From assembly GCF_000002985.6 (NCBI RefSeq), contig NC_003281.10, forward strand, positions 6,572,001-6,636,000: DNA of 64,000 nt, given 5' to 3'. The notes beneath the pieces were generated by a model. The model saw nothing but the letters and a program-made list of their open reading frames with translations, was not told where the DNA came from and ran no database searches. Within the stretch, counting starts at the first letter, position 1; each line of letters opens with the position of its first letter. Source of the stretch: Caenorhabditis elegans. Its lineage: Eukaryota; Nematoda; Chromadorea; Rhabditida; Rhabditidae. Below are positions 1-9,926 of the stretch, in pieces. The position numbers and the translations under genes are program-made.

Positions 1-2440
1 AGGAAAAATTGAGTTTTTGTATACAGAAGAGGTATTGGGTTGGGAGTTGCTGGGGGATAATGTCAAGGTACTGTAGTAGTACTGTAGGAGTACTGTAGGT
101 ATACGGTAGGGTTACTGTAGTTTAGGAAAATTGAGTTTTTGTCTACAGAAGAGGTATTGGGTTGGGAGTTGCTGGGGGATAATGTCAAGGTACTGTAGTA
201 GTACTGTAGGTATACGGTAGAGTTTCTGTAGTTTAGGAAACATTGAGTTTTTGTTTACAGAAGAGGTATTGGGTAGAGAGTTGCTGGGGGATAATGTCAA
301 GGTACTGTAGTAGTACTGTAGGTATACGGTAGAGTTTCTGTAGTTTAGGAAACATTGAGTTTTTGTCTACAGAAGAGGTATTGGGTTGGGAGTTGCTGGG
401 GGATAATGTCAAGGTACTGTAGTAGTATTGTAGGTATACGGTAGGGTTACTGTAGTTTACGAAAAATTGAGTTTTTGTCTACAGAAGAGGTATTGGGTAG
501 AGAGTTGCTGGGGGATAATGTCAAGGTACTGTAGTAGTACTGTAGGTATACGGTAGAGTTTCTGTAGTTTAGGAAACATTGAGTTTTTGTCTACAGAAGA
601 GGTATTGGGTTGGGAGTTGGTGAGGGATAATGTCAAAGTACTGTAGTGGTACTGTAGGAGTACTGTAGGTATACGGTAGAGTTTCTGTAGTTTAGGAAAC
701 ATTGAGTTTTTGTCTACAGAAGAGGTATTGGGTTGGGAGTTGGTGAGGGATAATGTCAAAGTACTGTAGTGGTACTGTAGGAGTACTGTAGGTATACGGT
801 AGGGTTGCTGTAGTTTAGGAAATTTTGAGTTTTTGTCTACAGAAGAGGTATTGGGTAGAGAGTTGCTGGGGGATAATGTCAAGGTACTGTAGTAGTACTG
901 TAGGTATACGGTAGAGTTTCTGTAGTTTAGGAAACATTGAGTTTTTGTCTACAGAAGAGGTATTGGGTTGGGAGTTGGTGAGGGATAATGTCAAAGTACT
1001 GTAGTGGTACTGTAGGAGTACTGTAGGTATACGGTAGAGTTTCTGTAGTTTAGGAAACATTGAGTTTTTGTCTACAGAAGAGGTATTGGGTTGGGAGTTG
1101 GTGAGGGATAATGTCAAAGTACTGTAGTGGTACTGTAGGAGTACTGTAGGTATACGGTAGAGTTTCTGTAGTTTAGGAAACATTGAGTTTTTGTCTACAG
1201 AAGAGGTATTGGGTTGGGAGTTGCTGGGGGATAATGTCAAGGTACTGTAGTAGTACTGTAGGAGTACTGTAGGTATACGGTAGGGTTTCGGACGAGACCT
1301 GGATAAGGAAAGGACAACTAACGGAGTGGAGAAAACAGGGGATCGGAAACGAGTCGCGAGATCAATCAATTTACTATATATAAAGCGCGTGTCCTTCCGT
1401 CCGTTTGTAGTTTGTAGTTTGATCTTTGATCTTTCAACTCTCTTTTCTGTAGTTGGAAGAGGTATTGGGTAGAGAGTTGCTGGGGGATAATGTCAAGGTA
1501 CTGTAGTAGTACTGTAGGAGTACTGTAGGTATACGGTAGGGTTACTGTAGTTTAGGAAAATTGAGTTTTTGTCTACAGAAGAGGTATTGGGTTGGGAGTT
1601 GCTGGGGGATAATGTCAAGGTACTGTAGTAGTACTGTAGGAGTACTGTAGGTATACGGTAGGGTTTCGGACGAGACCTGGATAAGGAAAGGACAACTAAC
1701 GGAGTGGAGAAAACAGGGGATCGGAAACGAGTCGCGAGATCAATCAATTTACTATATATAAAGCGCGTGTCCTTCCGTCCGTTTGTAGTTTGTAGTTTGA
1801 TCTTTGATCTTTCAACTCTCTTTTCTGTAGTTGGAAGAGGTATTGGGTAGAGAGTTGCTGGGGGATAATGTCAAGGTACTGTAGTAGTACTGTAGGAGTA
1901 CTGTAGGTATACGGTAGGGTTACTGTAGTTTAGGAAAAATTGAGTTTTTCTCTACAGAAGATGTATTGGGTTGGGAGTTGGTGAGGGATAATGTCAAGGT
2001 ACTGTAGTGGTACTGTAGGAGTACTGTAGGTATACGGTAGGGTTTCGGACGAGACCTGGATAAGGAAAGGACAACTAACGGAGTGGAGAAAACAGGGGAT
2101 CGGAAACGAGTCGCGAGATCAATCAATTTACTATATATAAAGCGCGTGTCCTTCCGTCCGTTTGTAGTTTGTAGTTTGATCTTTGATCTTTCAACTCTCT
2201 TTTCTGTAGTTGGAAGAGGTATTGGGTAGAGAGTTGCTGGGGGATAATGTCAAGGTACTGTAGTAGTACTGTAGGAGTACTGTAGGTATACGGTAGGGTT
2301 ACTGTAGTTTAGGAAAAATTGAGTTTTTCTCTACAGAAGATGTATTGGGTTGGGAGTTGGTGAGGGATAATGTCAAGGTACTGTAGTGGTACTGTAGGAG
2401 TACTGTAGGTATACGGTAGGGTTACTGTAGTTTAGGAAAT
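1..2440. repeat. Tandem minisatellite array with a higher-order repeat
   Basis: The basic unit is about 111-123 bp. It contains the phrase TACAGAAGAGGTATTGGGT, a TGGGGGATAATGTCAAGG block, two or three TACTGTAGKAG sub-motifs and GGTATACGGTAG. Roughly ten such units lie head to tail in the first 1.3 kb, in two length classes that differ by one internal TACTGTAGGAG. From about 1286 a second block (TTTCGGACGAGACCTGG through a CTTTCAACTCTCTTTTCTG stretch) interleaves with the basic unit, giving about three copies of a 376-379 bp higher-order unit. The array decays after about 2440. Some 123 bp units are open on the minus strand in one frame, which explains long apparent reading frames. I regard these as non-coding because the other length class breaks the frame. 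Confidence 0.95.
1286..2215. repeat. Higher-order repeat block B (three copies) with TATA-like motif
   Basis: A block of about 190 bp recurs near 1286, 1661 and 2040 with almost no divergence. Each copy contains ACTATATATAAAGCGCG, a good TATA-box match, followed by a pyrimidine-rich CTTCCGTCCG segment and short TTTGTAG and GATCTTT duplications. It is embedded in the 122 bp minisatellite. Whether the TATA-like element is functional cannot be seen from sequence. The near identity of copies suggests recent amplification or gene conversion. Confidence 0.85.
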
Positions 2441-2880
2441 TTTGAGTTTAAAACATTTTGAAGAGGTGTTGGCTCGGGAGTTGATAGGGAATAGTGTCAA
2501 GGTACTGTAGTGGTACTGTTGGGGTGCTGTAGGATTATTGTAGGATTATTGGAGTTTGGTGGAAAATTGCGTTTTAAGTTTTTGAAAATGTATTGGCTTG
2601 GGAATTGGTGAGGATAATGTCAAGATATTTTGATAGTTTCTTGCTTAGAGTCGGGAACATTTGGGAAGATGTGAAAGTTTCATTATTTTTTCATAAGCCA
2701 TTTTTGAATGATTGTGTCAAACATTTCAAATGTTGCCAGTCGTTGGCCGCGCCGTAGGCGCGGTCAGCGGCTGGTGACTTCATAACAGACTACAGGTAGT
2801 TCATTTTCGGGGTCGTTTTGAATGGGAAACTGCCATAATCCCCAAACTACAAACTATCCTAATTATAATAAAGTGTTTTC
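2441..2880. other. Degenerate repeat flank, no gene seen
   Basis: Decayed copies of the minisatellite motif (GAGTTGATAGGGAATAGTG, TACTGTAGTGG) run out by about 2600. A GC-rich perfect hairpin, CCGCGCC-GTA-GGCGCGG, lies at 2747-2763. Nothing else coding or structured is evident. Confidence 0.6.
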
Positions 2881-3510
2881 AGATCCGGTTCACCATTTTC
2901 AGGTATTCAGGAGCCACAACGGAGAGGAAGTGTAAGATGCGGCCCAGGGCTCGTGTCAGGGATTTAGGAAAATCGTAGATACTTCGTATTTGGGTGGAAC
3001 GCGAGAGCAGAAGAATTTTCGAGGAGCAGGGTTCAGAGGCGACGATTCTCGTTTTGGGCAGCAGACGAGCTTCAAGTATCAGAACTACGGGAGCTGCCAG
3101 GATTATCGAATCACGTGGGTTTACCATTTTACCTTTTTTCTCCACCTTAACCAATAATAAGTACTTTCGGTCCGTCCTTTTTCGTTTTTGCAGCACGTAC
3201 TTCAGCACAGTCGGCTCCATCAACAACACCAGCAGCTCCTGCACAGTCAACGTCATGTCAACAACACCGAACGATCGGGCCCTTCGCAACGACATCAGCA
3301 CATTAAATTTCCCCAATGTTCACCGTTCGTGGCCCTCGTATCGTTCAAGTTGGGCGCCTGGCGCCCAACTGTCCCTAATTTCTCACTATTGTCACGACCT
3401 GTACCACACGCAAAGCCCATAAATTCTGTAACTCAATTCTCTCTTTTTCTCATACCTCAAGTTATACAACGTTGCACGTACGATTCAGTTCACGTGAAAT
3501 GTCCGTAATA
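2881..3510 (+). pseudogene. Possible decayed multi-exon coding remnant
   Basis: I do not recognise a family. After an acceptor-like TGTTTTCAG at 2881 the plus strand has protein-like stretches in shifting frames: a segment ending in GFRGDDSRFGQQTSFKYQNY, a donor-like GTGGGTTTACC near 3115, an acceptor TCGTTTTTGCAG at about 3192, and then an Ala/Pro/Thr/Ser-rich linker-like stretch that stops within 100 bases. Stops and frame changes separate the pieces, so an intact product cannot be built. It could also be chance GC-rich sequence. A perfect 11 bp palindrome with a 1-base loop (AGTTGGGCGCC/GGCGCCCAACT) lies at 3348-3370. Confidence 0.25.
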
Positions 3511-3792
3511 TGTTTTTTCTTGTTGTTTTTTGTTCATTGAATTGGTCCATCAAATCCTAACAAGTAAGAAACAAATTGAAGAATCATTAAAATTGATTGA
3601 ACAAAATTTTGAAAACACCAAAAAAAAAATTAACTTTAGATTACGATAGCATTTTTCCAGCTACTACTGTATATTTAAAACCTACACTACTCAATTATTT
3701 TTTGTGGCTTTGTTTAGATATTACTTATTTCAGAAATATAGGCTTTTAAAAAATGGAACAATGAAAAAAGAAAGCACGATATTGAGTAAATA
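3511..3792. other. AT-rich intergenic sequence left of the mariner element
   Basis: AT-rich sequence with homopolymer A/T runs. I see no gene, repeat family or structured RNA here. It ends at the TA dinucleotide (3791-3792) that flanks the mariner insertion. Confidence 0.6.
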
Positions 3793-5034
3793 TCAGGTTG
3801 TCCCATAAGTTTTTGTTCTTTTTTTCAAATATTTTTCCAAAACTTCTACAAAGTTTTAAAATTTTTTCATCGTAGGTCGTGTCAAGGTCGGGTCGTCCCC
3901 TTTCAGAAAAGATTCATTTCATCCATTTCTACTTTGCCACGATGACAATCATCAAACTTGAACGTCGAGACGTTAGATTGCTTCTTCTTTATGAATTTCG
4001 TCTTGGTCATTCAGCAATGGAAGCGGAACGAAACATATGCGGTGCGATGGGTGAGGGAGCACTCTCTTATAATACAGCAAAGAGTTGGTTTCAAAAGTTC
4101 AAGAACGGCGACTTCAGTCTCGAAGAAATAGAACGTTCTGGGCGACCGGTAGAGTTAAATGAAGAAGACCTAGTGAAGCTGGTGGAGGAAGAGCCTCGTC
4201 TTAGTCTTCGTGAAATGGAAGAGAAGCTTGAGTGTTGTCATAGCACAATTGCACGTCACTTGGGTCGCCTTGGTTTTACTTCAAAACTTGGAATTTGGGT
4301 GCCTCATGAACTTTCGGCATCACAGAAGCTCACTCGGGTCAACGTTTGTACTCAACTTCTAACTTTTCGTCGAAAGTTCGATTGGCTGAACAATCTGGTT
4401 ACTGGAGATGAGAAGTGGGTGCTCTATGTTAACCATTCCAGAAAACGTCAATGGCTTCCGATCGGTGAGAAAGGAATACCGACGCCAAAGCCTGATCTTC
4501 ACCCAAAAAAGATTATGATCTGTGTCTGGTGGGGTGTTCAAGGACCCGTGCACTGGGAATTGTTGCCAACTAATAAAACTATCACTGCTGATTACTATTG
4601 TGCCCAATTGGACCGAGTTGCAGAAAAGACCAACGGAAAATATGAAAAACTATATTTTCTTCACGATAATGCTAGGCCTCATGTCGCCAAGAAGACTTTC
4701 CAAAAGCTGCAAGATCTTGGTTGGACTGTTTTACCGCATCCACCATATTCTCCAGATCTTGCACCAACCGACTACCATTTGTTCTTGTCTCTCAGTGACT
4801 ACATGCGCGACAAGCAATTCGACGACGAAGAGCATCTCAAAACTGAACTCTCCACTTTCTTCTCATCGCGTTCGCCGGATTTCTTCTCCCGTGGCATCAT
4901 GATGTTACCTAGTAAATGGCAACAAGTGGTGGACACTAATGGTGAATACTTGTGTGAATAGTACTACTTGTCGCTTGAGAGAAATAAATTTTTTTCAAAA
5001 AAAAAATAGTACAAAAACTTATGGGACAACCTGA
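3793..5034 (+). mobile_element. Complete mariner-family transposon
   Basis: The element is bounded by near-perfect terminal inverted repeats starting TCAGGTTGTCCCATAAG. The left copy starts at 3793 and the right copy ends at 5034. Each end is flanked by TA (3791-3792 and 5035-5036), the standard Tc1/mariner target duplication. At 1242 bp with a single intronless transposase gene it has the size and layout of an autonomous mariner. The repeats match over at least 24 bases. An uninterrupted transposase and matching ends suggest a young insertion. Mobility cannot be judged from sequence alone. Confidence 0.95.
3942..4961 (+). CDS. Mariner transposase, D,D34D type, apparently intact
   Basis: A 339-residue protein that would cut and paste the surrounding element at TA sites. 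The first ATG in the open frame (3942, MTIIKLERRDVRLLLLYEF) gives the usual mariner length of about 340-350. The N-terminal 110 residues resemble the paired helix-turn-helix DNA-binding region (AKSWFQKFKNGDFSLEEIERSG, then a second helix-turn-helix near SLREMEEKLECCHSTIARHLG, quoted here only in outline). Catalytic residues are visible: the first Asp in TGDEKWVLY, the second in HDNARPH, and the third in YSPDLAPTDYHLF, with exactly 34 residues between the second and third. No stop or frameshift is seen. It sits inside the terminal repeats on the same strand and has no introns, unlike the host genes around it. Confidence 0.93.
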   Translation: MTIIKLERRDVRLLLLYEFRLGHSAMEAERNICGAMGEGALSYNTAKSWFQKFKNGDFSLEEIERSGRPVELNEEDLVKLVEEEPRLSLREMEEKLECCHSTIARHLGRLGFTSKLGIWVPHELSASQKLTRVNVCTQLLTFRRKFDWLNNLVTGDEKWVLYVNHSRKRQWLPIGEKGIPTPKPDLHPKKIMICVWWGVQGPVHWELLPTNKTITADYYCAQLDRVAEKTNGKYEKLYFLHDNARPHVAKKTFQKLQDLGWTVLPHPPYSPDLAPTDYHLFLSLSDYMRDKQFDDEEHLKTELSTFFSSRSPDFFSRGIMMLPSKWQQVVDTNGEYLCE

Positions 5035-5892
5035 TACTTTTTACAGTGTATTTATTTATTTGCAAAATTCTAGGACTTGTATGCTGATGGATCACACCGC
5101 GGGTAAGAAATTTGTTGAAACTATTTTTTCAGTATTTGTTTGTAATTTTGTGTTTAGAAAATTTGGCAAAATGAGAAAAACAAATTTGCAGGAATTTCTT
5201 ACAGTAATGTCAAAGGCGCATACAAAAAAAATTGTTTTGATAATTATTCTTAGCGGCGGGATCTTTCTTTGAAGACTTTTTCAACAAAAGTAAATGCTTA
5301 AAAACGGTTTTTTTTTTGAAAAATTGAGGGTATTTAAATTTTAAATGTTAGTTGAAAATAATATTTGAAAATTACAGACAGGAATCGAAAATTCATATTC
5401 CAAATGAAAAATTTCAAAAAACAAAAAGAAAGAAAGAAAATCAACGTTCCATCTAAGCCTCCACACTCAAAACACAAACATACTATCTTACAACAGCTGC
5501 GTCTCTCGAGGGTTATTTCATGAGAGATATGTAGACGGAGACGCTCTCCTGTTGATCAATTGCGCGCAAAAACATGCTATTCTAAATATGTACAACAACA
5601 GGAAAACAACAAGCATTAAAATCGCAAATTTTTAAAAATACGCTATCTAGATATATTATATAGAATATTCTTCTTCTTTTTTTAGTAAATGCTGTGAATG
5701 CTATATGTAAGTGGCCTGTTCAGAAGGAAGATTACGAAAAAATTGAACAAGCTTGTTCTTATGATTTTTTCAATCTAACTTCAATGCTCAATTTCAATCC
5801 AACAATTACACATTGAACAATTTTAAATAACCATTTATCAAAACTTGAGAAGCAAAATAAAAATAAAACAGATCTATAGAATTCTGAAAAGT
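5035..5892. other. AT-rich intergenic region
   Basis: Between the mariner insertion and the minus-strand gene ending at 5893. Contains A/T homopolymers, a short GCGTCTC...GAGACGC imperfect inverted repeat around 5490-5545, and the presumed 3' untranslated sequence of the minus-strand gene. No coding sequence is supported. Confidence 0.6.
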
Positions 5893-6599
5893 TCAAAATG
5901 GAGCAATTCTTCTGATCGATTGAGATGTTTGTTTGCTCTTATTAACTCTTGCTCTGTTTTCCTTATTAGCCATGCAGTTAATTTCATTCAAATTGTCCAT
6001 TGTGGTATCTTTAATATCAGAAGTGTCGATTTTGAAGAACTCAGTGGTTGGCTCCGGAGTCTCATGGCCGCAGCGGTAGGCATCAATCACCGTTAGTGCA
6101 CGGGTGAACTCGTGAGATTCTTGAATATCTTCTGGAAGATCCTTGTATCCGCATTCATCCAGTTGTTGTTGAGCTCTCATGAAATCGTTTTTTGTTGGTG
6201 TCATCATTAACATCTGGATTTCTTCCATTTCACCGTCCTCAAGCTGAAAGAAATAAAAACTCAAAATATGACTTCTCCCAATTTAACTATTAGCTACAGA
6301 GAAATTTTAAAATATAATTTTTAACTTACAGATTCTGGATCCTCTTTTTGAAACTTGTCCTCAAAATCCTTCTCCTCTAGTGTAACTTGGAGCCTTCTGA
6401 TAAGCAAGCCGCCAATGCTCTTTAGAACTTTGGACAGAATCAGGTCCTTCAAATTGTATCTTTCGAAATACTTGAATGGAATTTCCATCTCTAAGAGCCC
6501 TTCAACAGCTTTGAAAACTTCCATAGGATCTTCAGTACGAATCATATTAGCAAATCCTTTGATGTTCTTGGACATCGTAAACATGATGATTTGGTTAAC
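5893..6599 (-). CDS. Unrecognised two-exon (or more) protein-coding gene
   Basis: I do not recognise the product. Two minus-strand exons, 6599-6330 and 6243-5893, join in phase with a good donor (TCT|GTAAGTT) and acceptor (TTTCAG|CTT) and end at a TGA at 5893. The 5' exon follows ATTATTTCAG, and the first ATG lies 15 bases later (6584). That acceptor could therefore be a spliced-leader trans-splice site, giving a 201-residue protein. The protein is acidic and largely helical in character: MFTMSKNIKGFANMIRTEDP at the N-terminus, an EEKDFEDKFQKEDPE acidic patch in the middle, and a basic C-terminus ending SIRRIAPF. No signal peptide or membrane segment is seen. A longer form is possible if the exon proposed at 7165-7016 is real. 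Confidence 0.65.
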
Positions 6600-7015
6600 C
6601 TGAAATAATTGAAGTTTTCAAAATCAGAAACAGTTTTAGAGCGTTTTGCTAAGAAAAAAATATATATATATAATTTTGTATTTTCTGTAAAATAAGTGCT
6701 TTCATCATTATTTTAACATTCAATCGTTAAGTTACATATTTTGGAGAACTGGGAGGTTTTGCACTGGACAAATAAGAGTGAAATTTCAGAAGAAAACTAG
6801 GCCAGTTCTGTACAGCGTCGCTCTAGCCGGTCACAAGATGATAGGCTGATTTTCTTCAAAAAAGGAAAAACTGAATAAAAACATAAAAAGGAAAAACAAT
6901 GAAACAGTAAAGAGATTAATTGACTAGATGAATGAATATGCTAGGCTCTATCTGTGCATGCCTTTGCTCCGCCCATCAACTGACGTGGATGACCTATTTG
7001 GAAGATGTCCAATAC

Positions 7016-7165
7016 CTCCACTTCCTGCAATGTACCAAGTTCTCTGGTGGTTGTAAAACAAGAAGAGGTGGCCTTCTTCAATAAACACACAATAATTGTG
7101 TCGTGTGGATTGCTGTAACAACAGTTTTCCAAACGGTACCATTGTTTATGGAGATATTCGATCAT
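7016..7165 (-). CDS. Possible upstream exon of the gene at 5893-6599
   Basis: An open stretch from ATG at 7165 (MIEYLHKQWYRLENCC) runs exactly 50 codons to a candidate donor, GTGGAG|GTATTGG, at 7016. It would join exon 6599-6330 in phase, giving a 256-residue product. A different frame of the same stretch also reads as plausible protein (YCVFIEEGHLFLFYNHQRTW from about 7090), so the true frame and even coding status are uncertain. Intron length would be about 416 bases. Confidence 0.25.
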
Positions 7166-7554
7166 TGAAAGAAAATATCTAATTATCTAAAGTAAATTGG
7201 AAAGGCAATGCGAAATTGTTTATTGAGAGTAGCAAACAGTCTGATTATTCCAGATAACAACTATTGTGCATTTTAATTCAATGGAGGATACTCTGTGAGG
7301 TTTAGAGATCTCTTGCTGCATATGGGATCCTCGCTCTTCACAAGATCTTTGGAAGCACACTGAAATAATTTCGTAGCATTGAATTGATGCCAAAAACTTA
7401 CATTAAAATTAATTTTCATTTCCATCTAAAACGACGGTTGTAAATCAAGCAGTACTTAATAATGAAACAATTACCATCCAAATGCTCAAAAATATTTTTT
7501 TAATACTGAAAAATTATCTTCAAACTCTAATCCAGAAGCACTGCTTCAAACCAC
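7166..7554. other. Intergenic, nothing recognised
   Basis: AT-rich sequence between the unrecognised minus-strand gene and the collagen remnant. No supported gene, repeat or RNA. Confidence 0.5.
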
Positions 7555-7877
7555 GTAGCTCCTCAAAGCCTCCCTGACGAATTGGAATATTCAGACTGTG
7601 TGTGGTCTGTATTCAAAATATGAATTAAGACGACACGTTAAAATGTAGAATTTGTAAAACAACCATGTGAACCAATAACTCCACCACCATGTAAGCCATG
7701 CAGCAGGGTACTTTGGAGCTCCAGGAGCACAGGGAAAAGCTGGTACTGCTCACTGAAGACCCATGGCAAGACGGAGCACCAGGACAACCAGGCGGTGATG
7801 AACAATCCGAGGCATTCCCTGAAGCACCAAGTGAATCTGGACCTCCAAAATCGCCAAGCCCATCTGAATCTTCATAA
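7555..7877 (+). pseudogene. Decayed cuticle collagen gene fragment
   Basis: The plus strand carries diagnostic nematode cuticle-collagen sequence in at least three frames. At about 7560 GPPGRIG-like codons are recoverable with an indel. At 7665-7705 the reading CEPITPPPCKPC is the conserved cysteine-proline linker between collagen blocks. The frame then shifts to FGAPGAQGKAG followed by a stop at about 7756, and shifts again to DGAPGQPGGDEQ and a Ser/Pro tail (SGPPKSPSPSESS) ending at TAA 7875-7877. The Gly-X-Y register is lost in the tail. Frameshifts, stops and the missing N-terminal half show it cannot make a functional collagen. No introns are evident. Confidence 0.8.
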
Positions 7878-9926
7878 GCCGAAGGAAATTTTTTCAATGG
7901 TATTATAGAACTCGCATAAAATTTTATAAAAGTAACATTTTGGTCTGCTTTTCTCAGAAATACAAGTAATTTTTTATCCAATTAAAATTCTCCAAAAATC
8001 CAAATTCCAAAAGAAGCCAAAATGAAAAATCTTGTCAGAATAAGTGAAAATTCTCAATTTCTTGAAAGCCTATTTTTGGATGCACTTTTTGGATGCAATC
8101 AAATGTTTTCTTCTTCATTTATTTTCTCGCATTCTCATAATTAGAATTCATATACTAAAGAATTAAAAATGAGGAACGGAAACGAAAACGGAAATCCTCG
8201 TCCAATAAGGAACTTTTTTATTGCTATCAATGTAACGAGAAAACAAAACGAACGAGATTGACAGAAGAGGGAGAAGAAGGCTCAACAAGATACACGCCCA
8301 CAAGACGAGGAGGAAGTTTCGGATTTCCGAGGTTCACATTTTTACTTGTTTAGACTTTAATGTACGACCATGAAATGGTAGGGAATCTCTCACAGGGCCA
8401 TTGTCGATTTACGGAGCTTATGTACACCTCAAAAAAAGTTGCTTCGAAGAAAGGATTTTACAGTTGTTTGTTTGCATTTTGAGCCAATTTTGCCAATTCT
8501 TTTGTATTATACAAATTCTATAAAGTATTTCTCTCTTTTCAGTTCTCGTTCTCGTTTCCAATATTTTAATTCAATCTAATTGAGGTTTGTATGTTTTATA
8601 GAGATCAAATTCAGTTAAAGATTCGGAACTTTGCGAATACAAAATCCAGAAAGGTGCCGCCCAATTATTTGCCTATTTTCAGTTTATCGGAGAGCTGTTC
8701 AGGAATTCACATTACACTTTATGTTTGGTACTTCTTATTTTCTTGTTATTTTTTATTCTCACTTACTATGTTTGTCTGATGAGACTAATTATTGAATATT
8801 TTTGTCATCTTTTCTTCTTTTCAAACTTTTCTTGCGAATGTCCCCTCTCCGTATCCACGGTTCCACCAAACAAAAATAATCAAATGAGAATGTCTATAAA
8901 GTAGCAAGAATATCCCAATTTTTTATTGGCCACATCTTGCAACTCTACCAACTTCAAGTGCATCTTCATTTTCTCTTTTTTATTCTGAAGCCAGTCATAG
9001 ACAGCTTCAACGAAAGGTCTGCGCATCTTCATAGATATTTGATCTCTCGCTGTTTTGGGCATGGACCTTCTAACGAAAAGTTATTGCCACGTCACGGATG
9101 GATGGTTGTGGGTTGTTCAGGGGAAACTTTTATTTCAGATAGACCTTGTATTCAATAAAAGTCGCGTGACGTCTTTTTTCAATGAAATATTAATTTGGAT
9201 TTGTCAGAAATCGAGCTACTCCTAAAATTATGTTACATGAGAAAATTACTCATTGGGAGCAGGAATTATTCCGCAATCCTACAATATTACCTATTGCGAT
9301 ATCACTTATTACTCTATTATTTTTTGTTGAAATGAATGTCAAAATATAAAAACACATTCGCCTAATTTGAAAATATTTCCAATTGTGGTTAGAAATCTTG
9401 AATAAAATCATAAAAACAGTAGAAAATGGCAATGGTCTTCAGGTTAAACAATGCTTCCTACATTTTGAGACCGAGTTGATTTGAAAGCGTATCAAAAGAA
9501 ACTTTGAACCGTTCGAACATTTCTAATTCTATGTCTAAATCGTCTGACAATAACTTTCAACACAATAATCAAAAATTCAGAGTGTCTTCAATTGAAAATC
9601 TGTTCACCTTTTCGTCCCTTCATGTGTGCCCACTTAGCATAATCCCATCCTCCTTTTTTCTTATTCTTCGAATCCTTGTTTATTCAATTCTTATCCTCCT
9701 TCTCCTCCGCCTCCAGCTTCTTTTTTCTCCTGCACCACCTCTTCTTCTGTCAGTTTTTCTTCTTTTCTCACTTTTCTGCTTTTTCCCTCCAGATGGCTCC
9801 GTGTTCTACCAGTTTCTTTGTCTGAAATTTCCATTTTTCTTCCTTCTCCCCGTTGTTGTTCTTTTTCGGCCTAAAATTAAAATCTTTAGATGAGTCTTTC
9901 ATCGGAGTGGAACGACTGAAACTACT
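7878..9926. other. 2 kb intergenic region upstream of the receptor gene
   Basis: Mostly AT-rich. Two weak protein-like stretches are present. One is a 60-codon minus-strand frame at 9062-8880 starting MPKTARDQISMKMRRPF. The other is a lysine/glutamate-rich minus-strand frame at about 9878-9691 preceded by an acceptor-like ATTTTAATTTTAG. The pyrimidine-rich strand at 9660-9860 is low-complexity. Neither stretch has enough support to call. The 3' end probably contains the promoter of the receptor gene starting at 9927. Confidence 0.5.

Noticed and set aside
112..2126. Minus-strand reading frames of up to 184 codons across the satellite
   Set aside because: They are generated by the 123 bp repeat unit happening to be open in one frame. 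The 111 bp units and block B break the frame, and there are no splice signals or non-repetitive protein features.
1..2440. CRISPR-like array
   Set aside because: Repeats are contiguous without unique spacers of constant length, and the sequence is from an animal genome.
7625..7981. 118-codon minus-strand frame starting MDKKLLVFLRK
   Set aside because: It is the antisense shadow of the collagen pseudogene; Pro/Gly-rich codons on the plus strand explain its Ser/Cys-rich composition.
9504..9893. 129-codon hydrophobic plus-strand frame
   Set aside because: Pyrimidine-rich low-complexity DNA gives Leu/Phe/Ser runs; no start context, splice sites or family features.
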